Shown in pieces: positions 53,915-62,917 of a stretch of DNA of 64,000 bases. The notes under the pieces were generated by a model, which did not search any database, had not been told where the DNA came from, and saw nothing but the letters and a program-made list of their open reading frames with translations. How positions within the stretch are numbered: position 1 is the first letter of the stretch; every line of letters starts with the position of its first letter. The position numbers and the translations under genes are program-made. Source of the stretch: Clostridia bacterium (GTDB lineage Bacteria; Bacillota; Clostridia; TANB77; UBA1234); assembly GCA_900765095.1 (NCBI GenBank), contig CAAFRB010000082.1, positions 62,001-126,000 of the forward strand, in the 5' to 3' direction.

Positions 53915-54115
53915 TTAGCTATTTTCTTCCTCGAGAGGCGAAAAAGCGACTATTGTAATGAATGCATAGCCTGTTTCCTCCGAAATCCTCTTCCGAAGCT
54001 TGTCAATGTCATCTTTTGTAGTGATTTTTTTCTCTAAGTCGCAAATTTTTGCAGAGAAAGTGTTCGTAAAACCGACTACATACGAGACATAGTACCGATA
54101 CACCTTGCTAGCCAT
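53915..54115 (-). CDS. Small protein of unknown function
   Basis: This 66-aa protein has a strand-like start (YRYYVSYVVGF), a helix (DDIDKLRKRISEET) and a strand (AFITIVAFSPL). AGGAGG lies 7 bases before the ATG. It has its own terminator, and its codon use is richer in G and C than its neighbours, like the genes at 16664, 17172 and 42755. No family is recognised. Confidence 0.65.
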   Translation of the reverse strand: MASKVYRYYVSYVVGFTNTFSAKICDLEKKITTKDDIDKLRKRISEETGYAFITIVAFSPLEEENS

Positions 54116-54226
54116 GGAAAATCCTCCTTATGGTAATAATATTATGTAACCAACAACAATATTCTACTCTCATAAACTGTTATTGTCAAGCAAAATATTG
54201 CTGATTTACTTGTATTTGTTTTGCTA

Positions 54227-54721
54227 TTAATCTTCAAATACGTTTCCGGGTATTGTGTATCCGTCGGGTAGTGCTATCATTGCGACGTAGTTTCCCTTTG
54301 CTTGAACGGTTGTGCCTCTTTCCCAAACGGAGTCGCCACTTTCTTCTTTTATTCCTCGGTTTATTCTTTGATTGAATATGTTTTTTACTTTTTTTACGTC
54401 TTTTTCTTTTTTGACTTCAACTAGTGCGATTTCTTGTGCGATTCCTTTTTCTACTGGCAGATGTATTTCTTGTTGTCTTAGTGGAATATCTGATAATCCT
54501 GGATAAAATGATTCTATTGTTTCATCATCTATTTCTGATAAAAATGCAAGTTTTTCTCTTAATTCTCGTGGTTGTGATGATATTATTGAATTGTATACGT
54601 CTGTTAAATCTATGTCGCTTTTGTTGTTTTCTTGATTATCGTTATTGTTTTTGGTATTTGAGCATGCAATAAGTGATAAAAGGCATGCTACTGAAATTAT
54701 GCTTAAAATTATTTTTTTCAT
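54227..54721 (-). CDS. DUF4358-like lipoprotein
   Basis: This is a 164-aa protein. The signal peptide ends in LSLIAC with the lipid-modified Cys at residue 20, so it is anchored to the outer face of the membrane. A low-complexity Asn-rich linker follows (21-35). The C-terminal part has IALVEVKKEKDVKKVKNIFNQR, the pattern of DUF4358. Function is unknown. AGGAGAT precedes the ATG. Confidence 0.78.
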   Translation of the reverse strand: MKKIILSIISVACLLSLIACSNTKNNNDNQENNKSDIDLTDVYNSIISSQPRELREKLAFLSEIDDETIESFYPGLSDIPLRQQEIHLPVEKGIAQEIALVEVKKEKDVKKVKNIFNQRINRGIKEESGDSVWERGTTVQAKGNYVAMIALPDGYTIPGNVFED

Positions 54722-54980
54722 TAAAATATCTCCTTTATTTTTATTACAAATGTTTTAAAACAAACTGTAATCTTGTGTATTCAAGTTATGTATTTGCTAA
54801 TTGGTACTCGATTTTGAATTTTTTGTAAAAATCGCCTTGTTCATTTTCATTTTCTTTTTTGGGCACATTCCTTACACATTAGCTTGATATTTTATATTCC
54901 AGAAAGTTTTTAGTGAACTTGATTATTTTGTGATGCTGATGTGAGGTTGGTGTCAAAATTGAATTGTTGGAGGTTTCAAT

Positions 54981-56633
54981 ATGTTAATGAAAAATTCTTT
55001 TTTCCTAAGGTACAAAAAAATACTTATAATACTAAGTGTTGTGCTAGTTTTGGTTATTGCAGGCATTTGGGGTGCTTCAAGTTTTAACTCGCATAATACT
55101 ACTTTTGCTTCTACAAGAGAGCAATATACGGTGGCAAAGGGAAGTATATCTAGTAGTATAACCGGTTCTGGAGTTATTAAGTCTTCAAGTACTAAAAAAG
55201 TTTCTTCTGAGGTTTCTGCAGATGTTTTAAAGGTTAATGTTGCTGTTGGAGATACCGTTTCTAAGGGCGATGTATTGTTTGAACTGGATACTTCTAATAT
55301 CAACACGCAGATACGTTCTGGTCAGAAAAATATATCAAATTCTTCAAAAAGCATTGAGTCATATAAGGAAGATATAAAGAATTTGAATATATATGCGACT
55401 ACTTCTGGATATGTTTCAGATTTGAATTATAGTGTTGGAGATAATGTTAATAAAAATTCGCTTGTATTTAAAATTACAAATGATGACTATTATTATTTAG
55501 ATTGTTTTTTTTACTATAATTCAAGTGTTGATATAAAAGTTGGTGATAAAGTTACTGTTTTTGTTGCTAGTTCGCTTATTGAATTTACTGGTGAAGTTAG
55601 TTTCGTAAGTTCATATAAAACTATGTCTAGTGCTGGTTTGCCACTTCAAAGTGTTGAGGTAAAGATTCCAAATCCGGGTTATACAATTGCTGGTCTTTCT
55701 GCTAATGCTACAGTTCACACTGGAACAATATCTATAAAAAGCGCTGATTATACCGCTATTAGAGAAGCAGATCCTGTTCAAGTGAAGAGTTTGTCTAGTG
55801 GCACTGTTGCTTCGATTAAGGCTAAAAATGGTGAGTTTGTTAAAGAAGGTGATTTGATAATTTCTTTATCTAATGATGATTTGTATGAAGAACTTTCTAA
55901 TGCTCAATCTAATTTGAGTGATGCTTACGAGGATTTAAATAATATTAAAGATAACTTGGATTTTTATACTATAACTGCTCCTATAGATGGTGTTATAACT
56001 TCTGTTAACGTTCTTGAAGATGACTATGTACGTGCAGAAACAGAGCTTTGCACAATTGTTAATAACGATAATTTGGAATTTGATATAAGTGTTGATGAGC
56101 TAGATATATTGGACGTCGAGCTTGGTCAAAAAGTTAAAATTCAAATAGATGCTCTTGATGAAACTAAAGTAACTCCACTAATTGGATATGTTTCGGAGAT
56201 TGCTCTTGAAGGAACCACATCTAATAGTGTTACGACATATCCTGTAACTATATCTTTGTCTGGAGATTCAAATATAAAGATTGGTTTTAATTGTAGTGCG
56301 GAAATTGTAACATCTAGTGTAGAAGATGTTTTGATTGCTCCTGTTGATGCTATTGATAGTGTGAAGGGTAAATACTATGTTACTCTTGAAGACAACACTA
56401 GAAAAGAAGTTTCAGTTGGAGCATATAATGAAGACTACATAGAGATTACTGATGGACTTTCTGAAAATGATGCGATTTTATTGCCAGAAAAGAAAGTATC
56501 TTCTCAATCCGAAAAAAGTACTGAAAAAGGTTCTTTCAATTTTTCAAACATGGGAGGATCACCAATGAACATGCAAGGTAACGGTGGAGGCGGAAACCGT
56601 GGTGGTGGAATGCCTATGCCAGGAGGATTTTAA
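54981..56633 (+). CDS. HlyD-type efflux adaptor subunit
   Basis: This is a 550-aa protein with an N-terminal membrane helix (about 12-32). A first lipoyl-like block (about 45-180) has SADVLKVNVAVGDTVSKGDVLFEL. A second (about 265-360) has GTVASIKAKNGEFVKEGDLI and a coiled-coil hairpin. Beta-barrel domains follow. The C-terminus is rich in Gly, Met and Asn. It should link the ATPase and permease encoded next to the cell exterior. The duplicated lipoyl blocks make it longer than most. GGAGG lies 7 bases before the ATG. Confidence 0.88.
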   Translation: MLMKNSFFLRYKKILIILSVVLVLVIAGIWGASSFNSHNTTFASTREQYTVAKGSISSSITGSGVIKSSSTKKVSSEVSADVLKVNVAVGDTVSKGDVLFELDTSNINTQIRSGQKNISNSSKSIESYKEDIKNLNIYATTSGYVSDLNYSVGDNVNKNSLVFKITNDDYYYLDCFFYYNSSVDIKVGDKVTVFVASSLIEFTGEVSFVSSYKTMSSAGLPLQSVEVKIPNPGYTIAGLSANATVHTGTISIKSADYTAIREADPVQVKSLSSGTVASIKAKNGEFVKEGDLIISLSNDDLYEELSNAQSNLSDAYEDLNNIKDNLDFYTITAPIDGVITSVNVLEDDYVRAETELCTIVNNDNLEFDISVDELDILDVELGQKVKIQIDALDETKVTPLIGYVSEIALEGTTSNSVTTYPVTISLSGDSNIKIGFNCSAEIVTSSVEDVLIAPVDAIDSVKGKYYVTLEDNTRKEVSVGAYNEDYIEITDGLSENDAILLPEKKVSSQSEKSTEKGSFNFSNMGGSPMNMQGNGGGGNRGGGMPMPGGF

Positions 56634-56651
56634 TGGAAAGGATTAAAAAAT

Positions 56652-57341
56652 ATGATTGATATAGATGATTTATCGAAAGTTTATAATATGAATGGAAATG
56701 AAGATAACAGGGTATATGCGTTGAATCATGTCAATTTGCACATAAAAGAACACGAATTTGTTTCTATAATTGGTCCTTCTGGTTCTGGCAAGTCTACCTT
56801 AATGAACATGCTTGGATGTCTTGATGTTCCTACAGAAGGTTCATACAAATTAGATGGAAAAGAAGTATCTAAAATGAAAGACGATGAGTTAGCAGAAGTT
56901 AGAAATAGAACTATAGGATTTGTGTTTCAAGGTTTTAACTTGCTTCCTAAACTTGATGCTGTTGAAAATGTTGAATTACCACTGATTTATCAAGGCGTGT
57001 CGGCAAAAGAAAGACGCGAACGTGCTGTAAAAGCTCTGGAAAGTGTTGGGCTAGGCAAGAGAATTCATCATAAGCCATCTGAATTGTCTGGTGGACAGCA
57101 ACAAAGAGTGGCAATTGCCAGAGCACTTATTACAAATCCACCTTTAATTCTAGCTGATGAACCTACTGGAAATCTTGATTCTAAGTCGGGTAGAGAAGTA
57201 ATGGAAATTTTTAAAAGTCTTAATAAAAATGGTAATACAATTGTGCTTATAACTCATGATAATGGTGTTGCAAATCAGGCACAAAGGGTTATAAGAATAC
57301 AAGACGGAAAGCTTTATGAGGTTGGAGGTGCACAGGAGTGA
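56652..57341 (+). CDS. ABC transporter ATPase, MacB/LolD type
   Basis: The 229-aa ATPase has Walker A GPSGSGKST, Q-loop FQGFNLLPKL, signature LSGGQQQRVAIARAL, Walker B LILADEPTGNLD and the H-loop THD. It powers the permease encoded by the overlapping next gene. The stop TGA overlaps the GTG start of the permease by 4 bases. GAAAGG precedes the ATG. Confidence 0.95.
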   Translation: MIDIDDLSKVYNMNGNEDNRVYALNHVNLHIKEHEFVSIIGPSGSGKSTLMNMLGCLDVPTEGSYKLDGKEVSKMKDDELAEVRNRTIGFVFQGFNLLPKLDAVENVELPLIYQGVSAKERRERAVKALESVGLGKRIHHKPSELSGGQQQRVAIARALITNPPLILADEPTGNLDSKSGREVMEIFKSLNKNGNTIVLITHDNGVANQAQRVIRIQDGKLYEVGGAQE

Positions 57342-58513
57342 GTTTATTTCTTAGTTTGAAAATGGCTATAAAAAGTATACTTTCGAATAAACTTAGGACT
57401 TTTTTAACCATGCTTGGAATTATAATTGGTGTAGCTGCAGTTATTACAGCAGTTGGCTTTGCCGAAGGCAGTACAAAAAGCATAACGAGTGATTTAGAGA
57501 GTAGTACCCAAACCAACATGCTTACTGTGAGATTGATGGGAAGAATAACTTCTGATGTAAAGTATGAAGATGTGGCAGAAAAATTAGATGAGATATCTGG
57601 AATCGATGCTTATTCACCTGCTGTTAATGGTAATGCTTCAATAAAAAACGATAGTAATACAAGTGTGACAACTAGCTATATAGGCACTGATAATAATTAT
57701 TCGCTTGTACAAGATAAAACAATAAGTGAGGGTAGATTTTTAACTTCTTTTGATATAGACGGCGCTCTAAATGTTGCGGTAGTAGGAAGTTATATTGCAA
57801 ATGAACTTTTTCCTGATAATGATGCTGTTGGTTCATACATTTCTATGTCTGGTCAAAAATTTAAAATTGTTGGTATCCTTACTCAAGTCGATGGTGGCGA
57901 AGAAAATTCGAATGATGATTTGATAATAATTCCATATACAGTCGCACAACGTCTTGGCAGAGCTGGAAGTATTAACACAATTTACGTTAGAGTTACTAAT
58001 TCAAATGAAGTTGACTTAATTCAAAACCTTATTGAGAATGAATTATATTCATTGTATAAAAATGAGGATTATTACAATGTAACAAGCCAAGAGGCTATGC
58101 TAGAAACATTATCATCTGTTACAGGTACGCTTTCTATTGTACTTGGTGGAATTGCAGCTATTTCGTTGTTAGTTGGCGGGATTGGAATAATGAATATAAT
58201 GATTGTGTCTGTAACAGAGTGAACTCGTGAAATAGGCATAAGGAAGGCAATTGGTGCAAAGAAGAATAACATATTAATGCAATTTTTGATAGAGGGGTTG
58301 ATATTAACAGGTTTAGGTGGAATACTTGGAATTGCGTTGGGATGTTTATCAATAACAATAATAGGAAAGTTAGGCCTTGTACCAGCGGTTTACTCAATTA
58401 AATGGATACTAATAGCGTTCTTTGTTTCGCTTCTTACTGGAATTATCTTTGGATTATTTCCTGCATATAAGGCGGCAAAATTAGATCCAATTGTTGCACT
58501 TAGAAGTACGTAA
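57338..58513 (+). pseudogene. MacB-like ABC permease interrupted by TGA
   Basis: The 391-codon frame has the MacB layout: helix 1 (about 20-42), a large extracellular domain (45-265), then three membrane helices. Codon 295 (58220-58222) is TGA in the conserved segment VTE-x-TREIGIRKAIGAKK, where relatives usually have Arg, so CGA to TGA is likely. The truncated product keeps helices 1 and 2 but loses the last two. The GTG start overlaps the ATPase stop. If real, the efflux system is inactive; an error or a strain variant is the alternative. Confidence 0.85.
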
Positions 58514-58588
58514 TTTATTTGAAAGGTGTTTGCCAAATGCTTCTGTTTTTTGCCTTTACTGGAAATTTGTCGAAATGTTTTATATGTA

Positions 58589-58641
58589 TTGACATAATTT
58601 TAAAAACGTACTATACTGTACTAGTACTCGTAGTACAGTAT
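58589..58641 (+). promoter_or_regulatory. Promoter with overlapping operator before the glycosyltransferase gene
   Basis: A perfect TTGACA (58589-58594), 17 bases, TATACT (58612-58617). A perfect 11-bp dyad, ATACTGTACTA (58613-58623) and TAGTACAGTAT (58631-58641), covers the -10 and start point, so a repressor site is likely. Confidence 0.82.
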
Positions 58642-58666
58642 TTTGTGTTTTTAAGGAGCGGATTAG

Positions 58667-59905
58667 ATGAAAACGTTAGAAGTTTTTGAAAGAATCCAGA
58701 ATATATTATATTTTTTGGTTATGTTTTATTCTATATACCAGATTGTTATATGGATGTTTGTGTATAGTAAACCAGTCAAAAAGAAAAAGATAACTAAGAA
58801 GAAACATAGGTTTATGGCTGTTATATCAGCGAGAAATGAAGAAAATGTTATAGCTAATTTAATTGATAGTTTAAACAAGCAAGTTTATCCAAAAGATAAG
58901 CTTGATATATATGTAATTGCAGACAATTGCACGGATAATACCGCTAAAGTTGCAGAAAATGCAGGCGCAATAGTTTATGAAAGATTTAACGAATACAAAC
59001 GTAGTAAGGGATACGCCTTAGAATGGTTTTTTGATATTGTTTTAAGAGAGTTCCCAGACAAATATGATGCATTTTGTATTTTTGATGCAGATAACATAGT
59101 TGCTCCTAATTTTATAAGCAAGATGAATGAAAAGCTATGTGAGGGAGAAACCGTTGTGCAAGGATATCGAGACATGAAAAATGCTGGTGATAATTGGATT
59201 TCAGCTAACTACGCTATTTTTTATTGGACGATGGATAGATGTTATCATTATACAAGAGATAAACTAGGTCTTTCACCACTTATTAATGGAACTGGATTTA
59301 TGATAGCAATGTCTGTACTAAAAGAAGATGGCGGATGGCACACAGAAACTTTGACAGAAGATACTGAAACATCAATGAACATGATTGCTAAGGGCAGAAA
59401 AATCGCATGGGCGAATGAGGCCGTAATTTATGATGAACAGCCAACAGACTTTGTAGTAGCTTGGAATCAAAGATTAAGATGGGGAGTAGGAACTGCTCAA
59501 TGTTTGAAGACATGCTTACCTAAAATGTTAAAAGCAAAGAAAATAACACCACAGATTATTGACGGAATTATCTACTTGATGGGAGTGCCAATAATATTAG
59601 TTTCAGCTTTTATGGGATGTATTGATATACTTAAAATGCTTTTAATGCCTTCAAGGCAAGGCTTAATGTTTTTACAACAAAAGTTAATTATAAGTGTGGC
59701 ATTTATAATACTTTCAATTCTTCATGCAATATGGGTTGTATGCTTAGAGAAGAAGGAGATTAAAAAAGTATGGAAAGGAATAGTGACATATCCAATATTT
59801 TTAACAGTTAGTTTCTTTGTTAACTTTGCTGCATTCTTTAATATGAAGTTACAATGGAAACAAATAAAGCATGAGAGCAAAGTAACAATCGATGATATAA
59901 AATAG
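58667..59905 (+). CDS. Family 2 glycosyltransferase, membrane-bound
   Basis: The 412-aa enzyme has an N-terminal membrane helix (about 12-33), a GT2 catalytic domain with VISARNEEN, DAD (140-142), TED (230-232) and QRLRW (268-272), and about three C-terminal helices. This arrangement is that of processive cellulose/hyaluronan-synthase-like enzymes, which build and export polysaccharide. The polymer made is unknown. AAGGAG precedes the ATG. It stands alone between the operator-covered promoter and a terminator, so it is controlled by itself. Confidence 0.88.
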   Translation: MKTLEVFERIQNILYFLVMFYSIYQIVIWMFVYSKPVKKKKITKKKHRFMAVISARNEENVIANLIDSLNKQVYPKDKLDIYVIADNCTDNTAKVAENAGAIVYERFNEYKRSKGYALEWFFDIVLREFPDKYDAFCIFDADNIVAPNFISKMNEKLCEGETVVQGYRDMKNAGDNWISANYAIFYWTMDRCYHYTRDKLGLSPLINGTGFMIAMSVLKEDGGWHTETLTEDTETSMNMIAKGRKIAWANEAVIYDEQPTDFVVAWNQRLRWGVGTAQCLKTCLPKMLKAKKITPQIIDGIIYLMGVPIILVSAFMGCIDILKMLLMPSRQGLMFLQQKLIISVAFIILSILHAIWVVCLEKKEIKKVWKGIVTYPIFLTVSFFVNFAAFFNMKLQWKQIKHESKVTIDDIK

Positions 59906-59914
59906 ATATTATAA

Positions 59915-59955
59915 AAGGCAAGTGAGTGTAATAAAAGCTCACCTGCCTTATTTTT
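59915..59955 (+). terminator. Terminator after the glycosyltransferase gene
   Basis: AAGGCAAGTGAG (59915-59926) and CTCACCTGCCTT (59938-59949) pair with one mismatch, followed by a T-rich run. Confidence 0.8.
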
Positions 59956-60069
59956 CTTATTTATTACTTGTTTAGAAATTTACATGTTAACATGTAGAAG
60001 GTGTGGCAAGATATACAAAATTTGTATACTTTTATACAGTTTGGAAATAATTTTTTTGGAGGTGTTGAT

Positions 60070-61209
60070 ATGTACATTTACTCGCATAATGATAATAAAA
60101 ACAAAAATGGAATAAAACTATTTTTTACAGTTTTGTTAACAGTATTTTTTACGGTAATTATAATAGAAAATGTAATAATTTTAGTTGGAAATGAGAGGCA
60201 AAATTATATTGGAGAAAGGCTTGCTTTAAATAAGAAATATAATATTAATACTCAAACGACCTCATTTTCAAATGCTAATAATTTAACGCAAGTAATTGAA
60301 AGTGTAAAGGATTCCACAGTTGGCGTGAGTATGTTGAAGCCAACTGGTGAGAACATGCTTGATGTGAATGTGGCTGAAAAATGGGGGACTGGTACAGGAA
60401 TAATAGTTACAAGAACGGGATACGTGTTAACAAATCAACATCTGGCACAGAATGTTGGGGCAAAACTTGTAGTTACTTTAAATGACGGAAAAACGACACA
60501 AGGAAAAGTTGTGTGGAATGAGCCAAGTATAGATTTAGCTATTATCAAAGTCGATGAAAAAAATTTAAAGCCTGCAACATTGGGAAACTCATCGAATGTC
60601 TATGTTGGTGATGATGTTATAGCCATTGGAAATCCGCTAGGTGTAGAGTTTCAAGGAACAACCACGAAAGGAATAATTAGTGGGGTTAATAGGGCTTTTA
60701 CATTCAAAGAAAACGAACAAGAATTTTTTATGTCGGGATTAATACAAACTGATGCAAGTATAAATCCTGGGAATAGTGGAGGTCCATTGATAAATGATGC
60801 AGGAGAAGTAATTGGTGTAAATACAATCAAACTATCAGAAGCGGAGGGGATTGGATTTGCAGTTCCGATTAACATTGTAAAGCCAATTATAGAAAAACTC
60901 GAAAAGAACGATTCTTTTGAAGAGGCTTACTTAGGAGTGTATGCGCTTGACAAAGAAATGATTCCTTACATGGATTCTAAAATTAAATTTGAAACTGGAA
61001 TATATTTAACTCAAGTAGATAAATATGGACCTTCTGGAAAAGCAGGGCTAAAGGTAGGAGATATAATTGCATCTATAGACAATATAGAAATTGACAAGAT
61101 GATTGAACTAAGGGAGTATATATACTCAAAAAATCCGGGTGAAACGGTAACTTTAAAAGTTATTGATGGCGAGGAAAAAGAGGTAAAAGTTGTTCTAGGC
61201 AAAAAGTGA
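60070..61209 (+). CDS. HtrA/DegP-like serine protease with PDZ domain
   Basis: This is a 379-aa protein with one membrane helix (about 15-38), a trypsin-like domain with H124 (TNQHLAQ), D155 (SIDLAI) and S236 (NPGNSGGPL), and a C-terminal PDZ domain (about 285-375). It degrades or refolds damaged proteins at the outer face of the membrane. The ATG at 60070 is chosen because GGAGGTG lies just upstream; an earlier in-frame start at 60001 would put extra residues before the anchor. The catalytic triad is complete. Confidence 0.93.
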   Translation: MYIYSHNDNKNKNGIKLFFTVLLTVFFTVIIIENVIILVGNERQNYIGERLALNKKYNINTQTTSFSNANNLTQVIESVKDSTVGVSMLKPTGENMLDVNVAEKWGTGTGIIVTRTGYVLTNQHLAQNVGAKLVVTLNDGKTTQGKVVWNEPSIDLAIIKVDEKNLKPATLGNSSNVYVGDDVIAIGNPLGVEFQGTTTKGIISGVNRAFTFKENEQEFFMSGLIQTDASINPGNSGGPLINDAGEVIGVNTIKLSEAEGIGFAVPINIVKPIIEKLEKNDSFEEAYLGVYALDKEMIPYMDSKIKFETGIYLTQVDKYGPSGKAGLKVGDIIASIDNIEIDKMIELREYIYSKNPGETVTLKVIDGEEKEVKVVLGKK

Positions 61210-61338
61210 TGTGACAAATATTATATTCTCATCCCTTAAAAGAAAAACAACATGTATTTGAAGCGGTATTTTATTTGTTAAGTTCTATAATTTTAGTTGG
61301 AATGGCAAACTATTAACAAAGAGCTATTTGCTAAATAC

Positions 61339-61372
61339 AAAAAAGCCACGTAGAAATAATCTATGTGGCTTT
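61339..61372 (-). terminator. Terminator after the tRNA-Arg(CCU) gene
   Basis: On the minus strand, AAAGCCACATAGA and TCTACGTGGCTTT pair with one G-U pair and are followed by TTT. Confidence 0.8.
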
Positions 61373-61373
61373 A

Positions 61374-61450
61374 TGGTGCGCCCGAGGGGATTTGAACCTC
61401 CGACCTCTCCCTTAGGAGGGGAGCGCTCTATCCAGCTGAGCTACGAACGC
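61374..61450 (-). tRNA. tRNA-Arg (anticodon CCU)
   Basis: The 77-nt gene includes an encoded CCA (61374-61376). On the minus strand it starts GCGTTCG, has a loop CTCCTAA giving anticodon CCU, a T-arm with GGTTCAAATCC, and a closed 7-bp acceptor stem. It decodes AGG. Confidence 0.95.
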
Positions 61451-61452
61451 AT

Positions 61453-61490
61453 AAAAAAACCTTGCTTTAAATATAACCTTAAAACAAGGC
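61453..61490 (-). terminator. Hairpin between the two tRNA genes
   Basis: CCTTGTTTTAA and TTAAAGCAAGG on the minus strand form a near-perfect stem followed by a run of seven Ts. It can end transcription after the upstream tRNA-Arg(ACG) or be partly read through. Confidence 0.65.
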
Positions 61491-61494
61491 ATTT

Positions 61495-61571
<77 letters not shown>

Positions 61572-61586
61572 ATCTCACAAGTACAT

Positions 61587-61614
61587 ATTATACAACAATT
61601 TATGAAAAAATCAA
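61587..61614 (-). promoter_or_regulatory. tRNA promoter
   Basis: On the minus strand, TTGATT (61609-61614), 16 bases, TATAAT (61587-61592), just before the tRNA-Arg(ACG) 5' end. Confidence 0.7.
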
Positions 61615-61720
61615 GTACTAATCTTTTTAAAAGTTAGTGCTGATGTTTAAAAATCTTTGGAACATTTTCAAAAATGATTGATAGTACTAAGTATAGTTTT
61701 ATTGCTAAAATCTGGTCCAT

Positions 61721-61749
61721 TTTACAAATGGTGTGATATGTGTTATAAT
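61721..61749 (+). promoter_or_regulatory. tadA promoter
   Basis: TTTACA (61721-61726), 17 bases, TATAAT (61744-61749). It points away from the tRNA genes. Confidence 0.7.
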
Positions 61750-61806
61750 TTACCAGAAGATGAAGTAACATATTTTGTTTAGCAGACTGAATTATGGGGG
61801 AGTTAA

Positions 61807-62292
61807 ATGGAACTAAAAGAAAAGTTTATGAAAGAGGCAATAAAAGAGGCAAAAAAAGCTTATGATAAAGCTGAAGTGCCTATTGGTGCTGTGATTGTAA
61901 AAGATGATAAAATAATTGCCAGAGCACATAATTTAAGGGAGTGCAAAAATCAGGCTATTGCACATGCAGAAATTTTTGCTATAGAGAAAGCTTGCAAAAA
62001 GCTTGGGGCTTGGAGGCTGGAAAACTGTGATATGTATGTTACATTAGAACCTTGTCCTATGTGTGCTGGAGCAATTTTAAATGCCAGAGTTAGAAACTTG
62101 TATATTGGTGCGATGGAGCCAAAGTTTGGTGCTGCGGGCTCAAAATTAAATTTATTCAAAGATTTTGTTTTTAACCATACTGTGAATGTTGAAACTGGAT
62201 TGCTGGCTGATGATGCTTTAAAATTAATGCAAGATTTTTTTAAACAGTTAAGAAAAAACAAAAAAATAAATTCGAATAATATTGAAAAGTAG
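61807..62292 (+). CDS. tadA: tRNA-specific adenosine deaminase
   Basis: The 161-aa enzyme converts A34 of tRNA-Arg(ACG) to inosine. It has the zinc-deaminase motif HAEI (H53, catalytic E55) and PCPMC (C83, C86), with the usual start PIGAVIV. GGGGGAG precedes the ATG. It has its own promoter and lies about 235 bases from the gene of its own substrate tRNA, on the opposite strand. Length and catalytic residues are normal. Confidence 0.95.
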   Translation: MELKEKFMKEAIKEAKKAYDKAEVPIGAVIVKDDKIIARAHNLRECKNQAIAHAEIFAIEKACKKLGAWRLENCDMYVTLEPCPMCAGAILNARVRNLYIGAMEPKFGAAGSKLNLFKDFVFNHTVNVETGLLADDALKLMQDFFKQLRKNKKINSNNIEK

Positions 62293-62300
62293 TAAATAAG

Positions 62301-62327
62301 TTAGTATACTTATAATTAGTATGCTAA
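62301..62327 (+). promoter_or_regulatory. Operator-like dyad upstream of the MarR gene
   Basis: TTAGTATAC (62301-62309) and GTATGCTAA (62319-62327) form a 9-bp inverted repeat with one mismatch, 38 bases before the ATG. MarR proteins often bind such sites at their own promoters. Confidence 0.6.
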
Positions 62328-62364
62328 CTATATACTTATTATAAATGAAAGGAAAATATGTAAA

Positions 62365-62787
62365 ATGAAAAATATATCTATATATCTTAAAGAAATTACA
62401 CAAGCAGAGTATCACAGAGTTGATAAGAAATTAGAAAAATATAATTTGGTAAAAGGACAGGCAACATTGCTTTCTATAATTCGAGATAATAACGGAGCTA
62501 CCCAAAATGAACTTGCTCATATATTGAATGTTAAATATCCGTCTATGAGCGAAAGATTAAATAAACTAGAGGCGTTAGGATATATAGAGAAAGGCATAGA
62601 TGAAGATAATCAAAGATATAAAAGAGTGTGCATAACTCCTAGCGGTAGAAAAGCAGTTACTCAAGCAAACAAAATGCTAAATGAATTTGATGAAAAACTT
62701 TATAAAGGTTTCACTAAAAAAGATAAGAAACAATTAGAAGAATACCTTGAAAAAATGCTTTTTAATATAACAAAACAAGATAACTAA
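62365..62787 (+). CDS. MarR family transcriptional regulator
   Basis: The 140-aa protein has a winged helix: NNGATQNELAHILNVKYPSMSERLNKLEALGYIEK, then DEDNQRYKRVCIT as the wing. The N- and C-terminal helices form a dimer. It probably represses its own promoter through the dyad upstream. AAAGGAAAA precedes the ATG. No target operon is adjacent other than itself, and its ligand is unknown. Confidence 0.9.
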   Translation: MKNISIYLKEITQAEYHRVDKKLEKYNLVKGQATLLSIIRDNNGATQNELAHILNVKYPSMSERLNKLEALGYIEKGIDEDNQRYKRVCITPSGRKAVTQANKMLNEFDEKLYKGFTKKDKKQLEEYLEKMLFNITKQDN

Positions 62788-62812
62788 AAAATCTAAATTT
62801 ATGAAAAAGTAT

Positions 62813-62851
62813 AGGCAACCCACAATTAATAAGAAATGGGTTGCCTTTTTT
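62813..62851 (+). terminator. Terminator after the MarR gene
   Basis: AGGCAACCCA and TGGGTTGCCT form a perfect stem followed by TTTTT. Confidence 0.88.
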
Positions 62852-62883
62852 ATACAATAGGAAAGTAACAAGTTCTCTCGCAT

Positions 62884-62911
62884 AAAAAAAGAGGCTCTTT
62901 AAGAACCCCTT
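62884..62911 (-). terminator. Terminator of the Lys/Ala-rich protein gene
   Basis: On the minus strand, AAAGGGG and CCTCTTT pair around a short loop (with a G-U pair) and are followed by a run of Ts. Confidence 0.6.
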
Positions 62912-62917
62912 TATTGA

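Noticed and set aside
27956..58222. Reading TGA as an amino acid in this genome
   Set aside because: TGA ends several normal genes (for example those ending at 23736, 57341 and 61209), so the two internal TGA codons are more likely mutations or errors.
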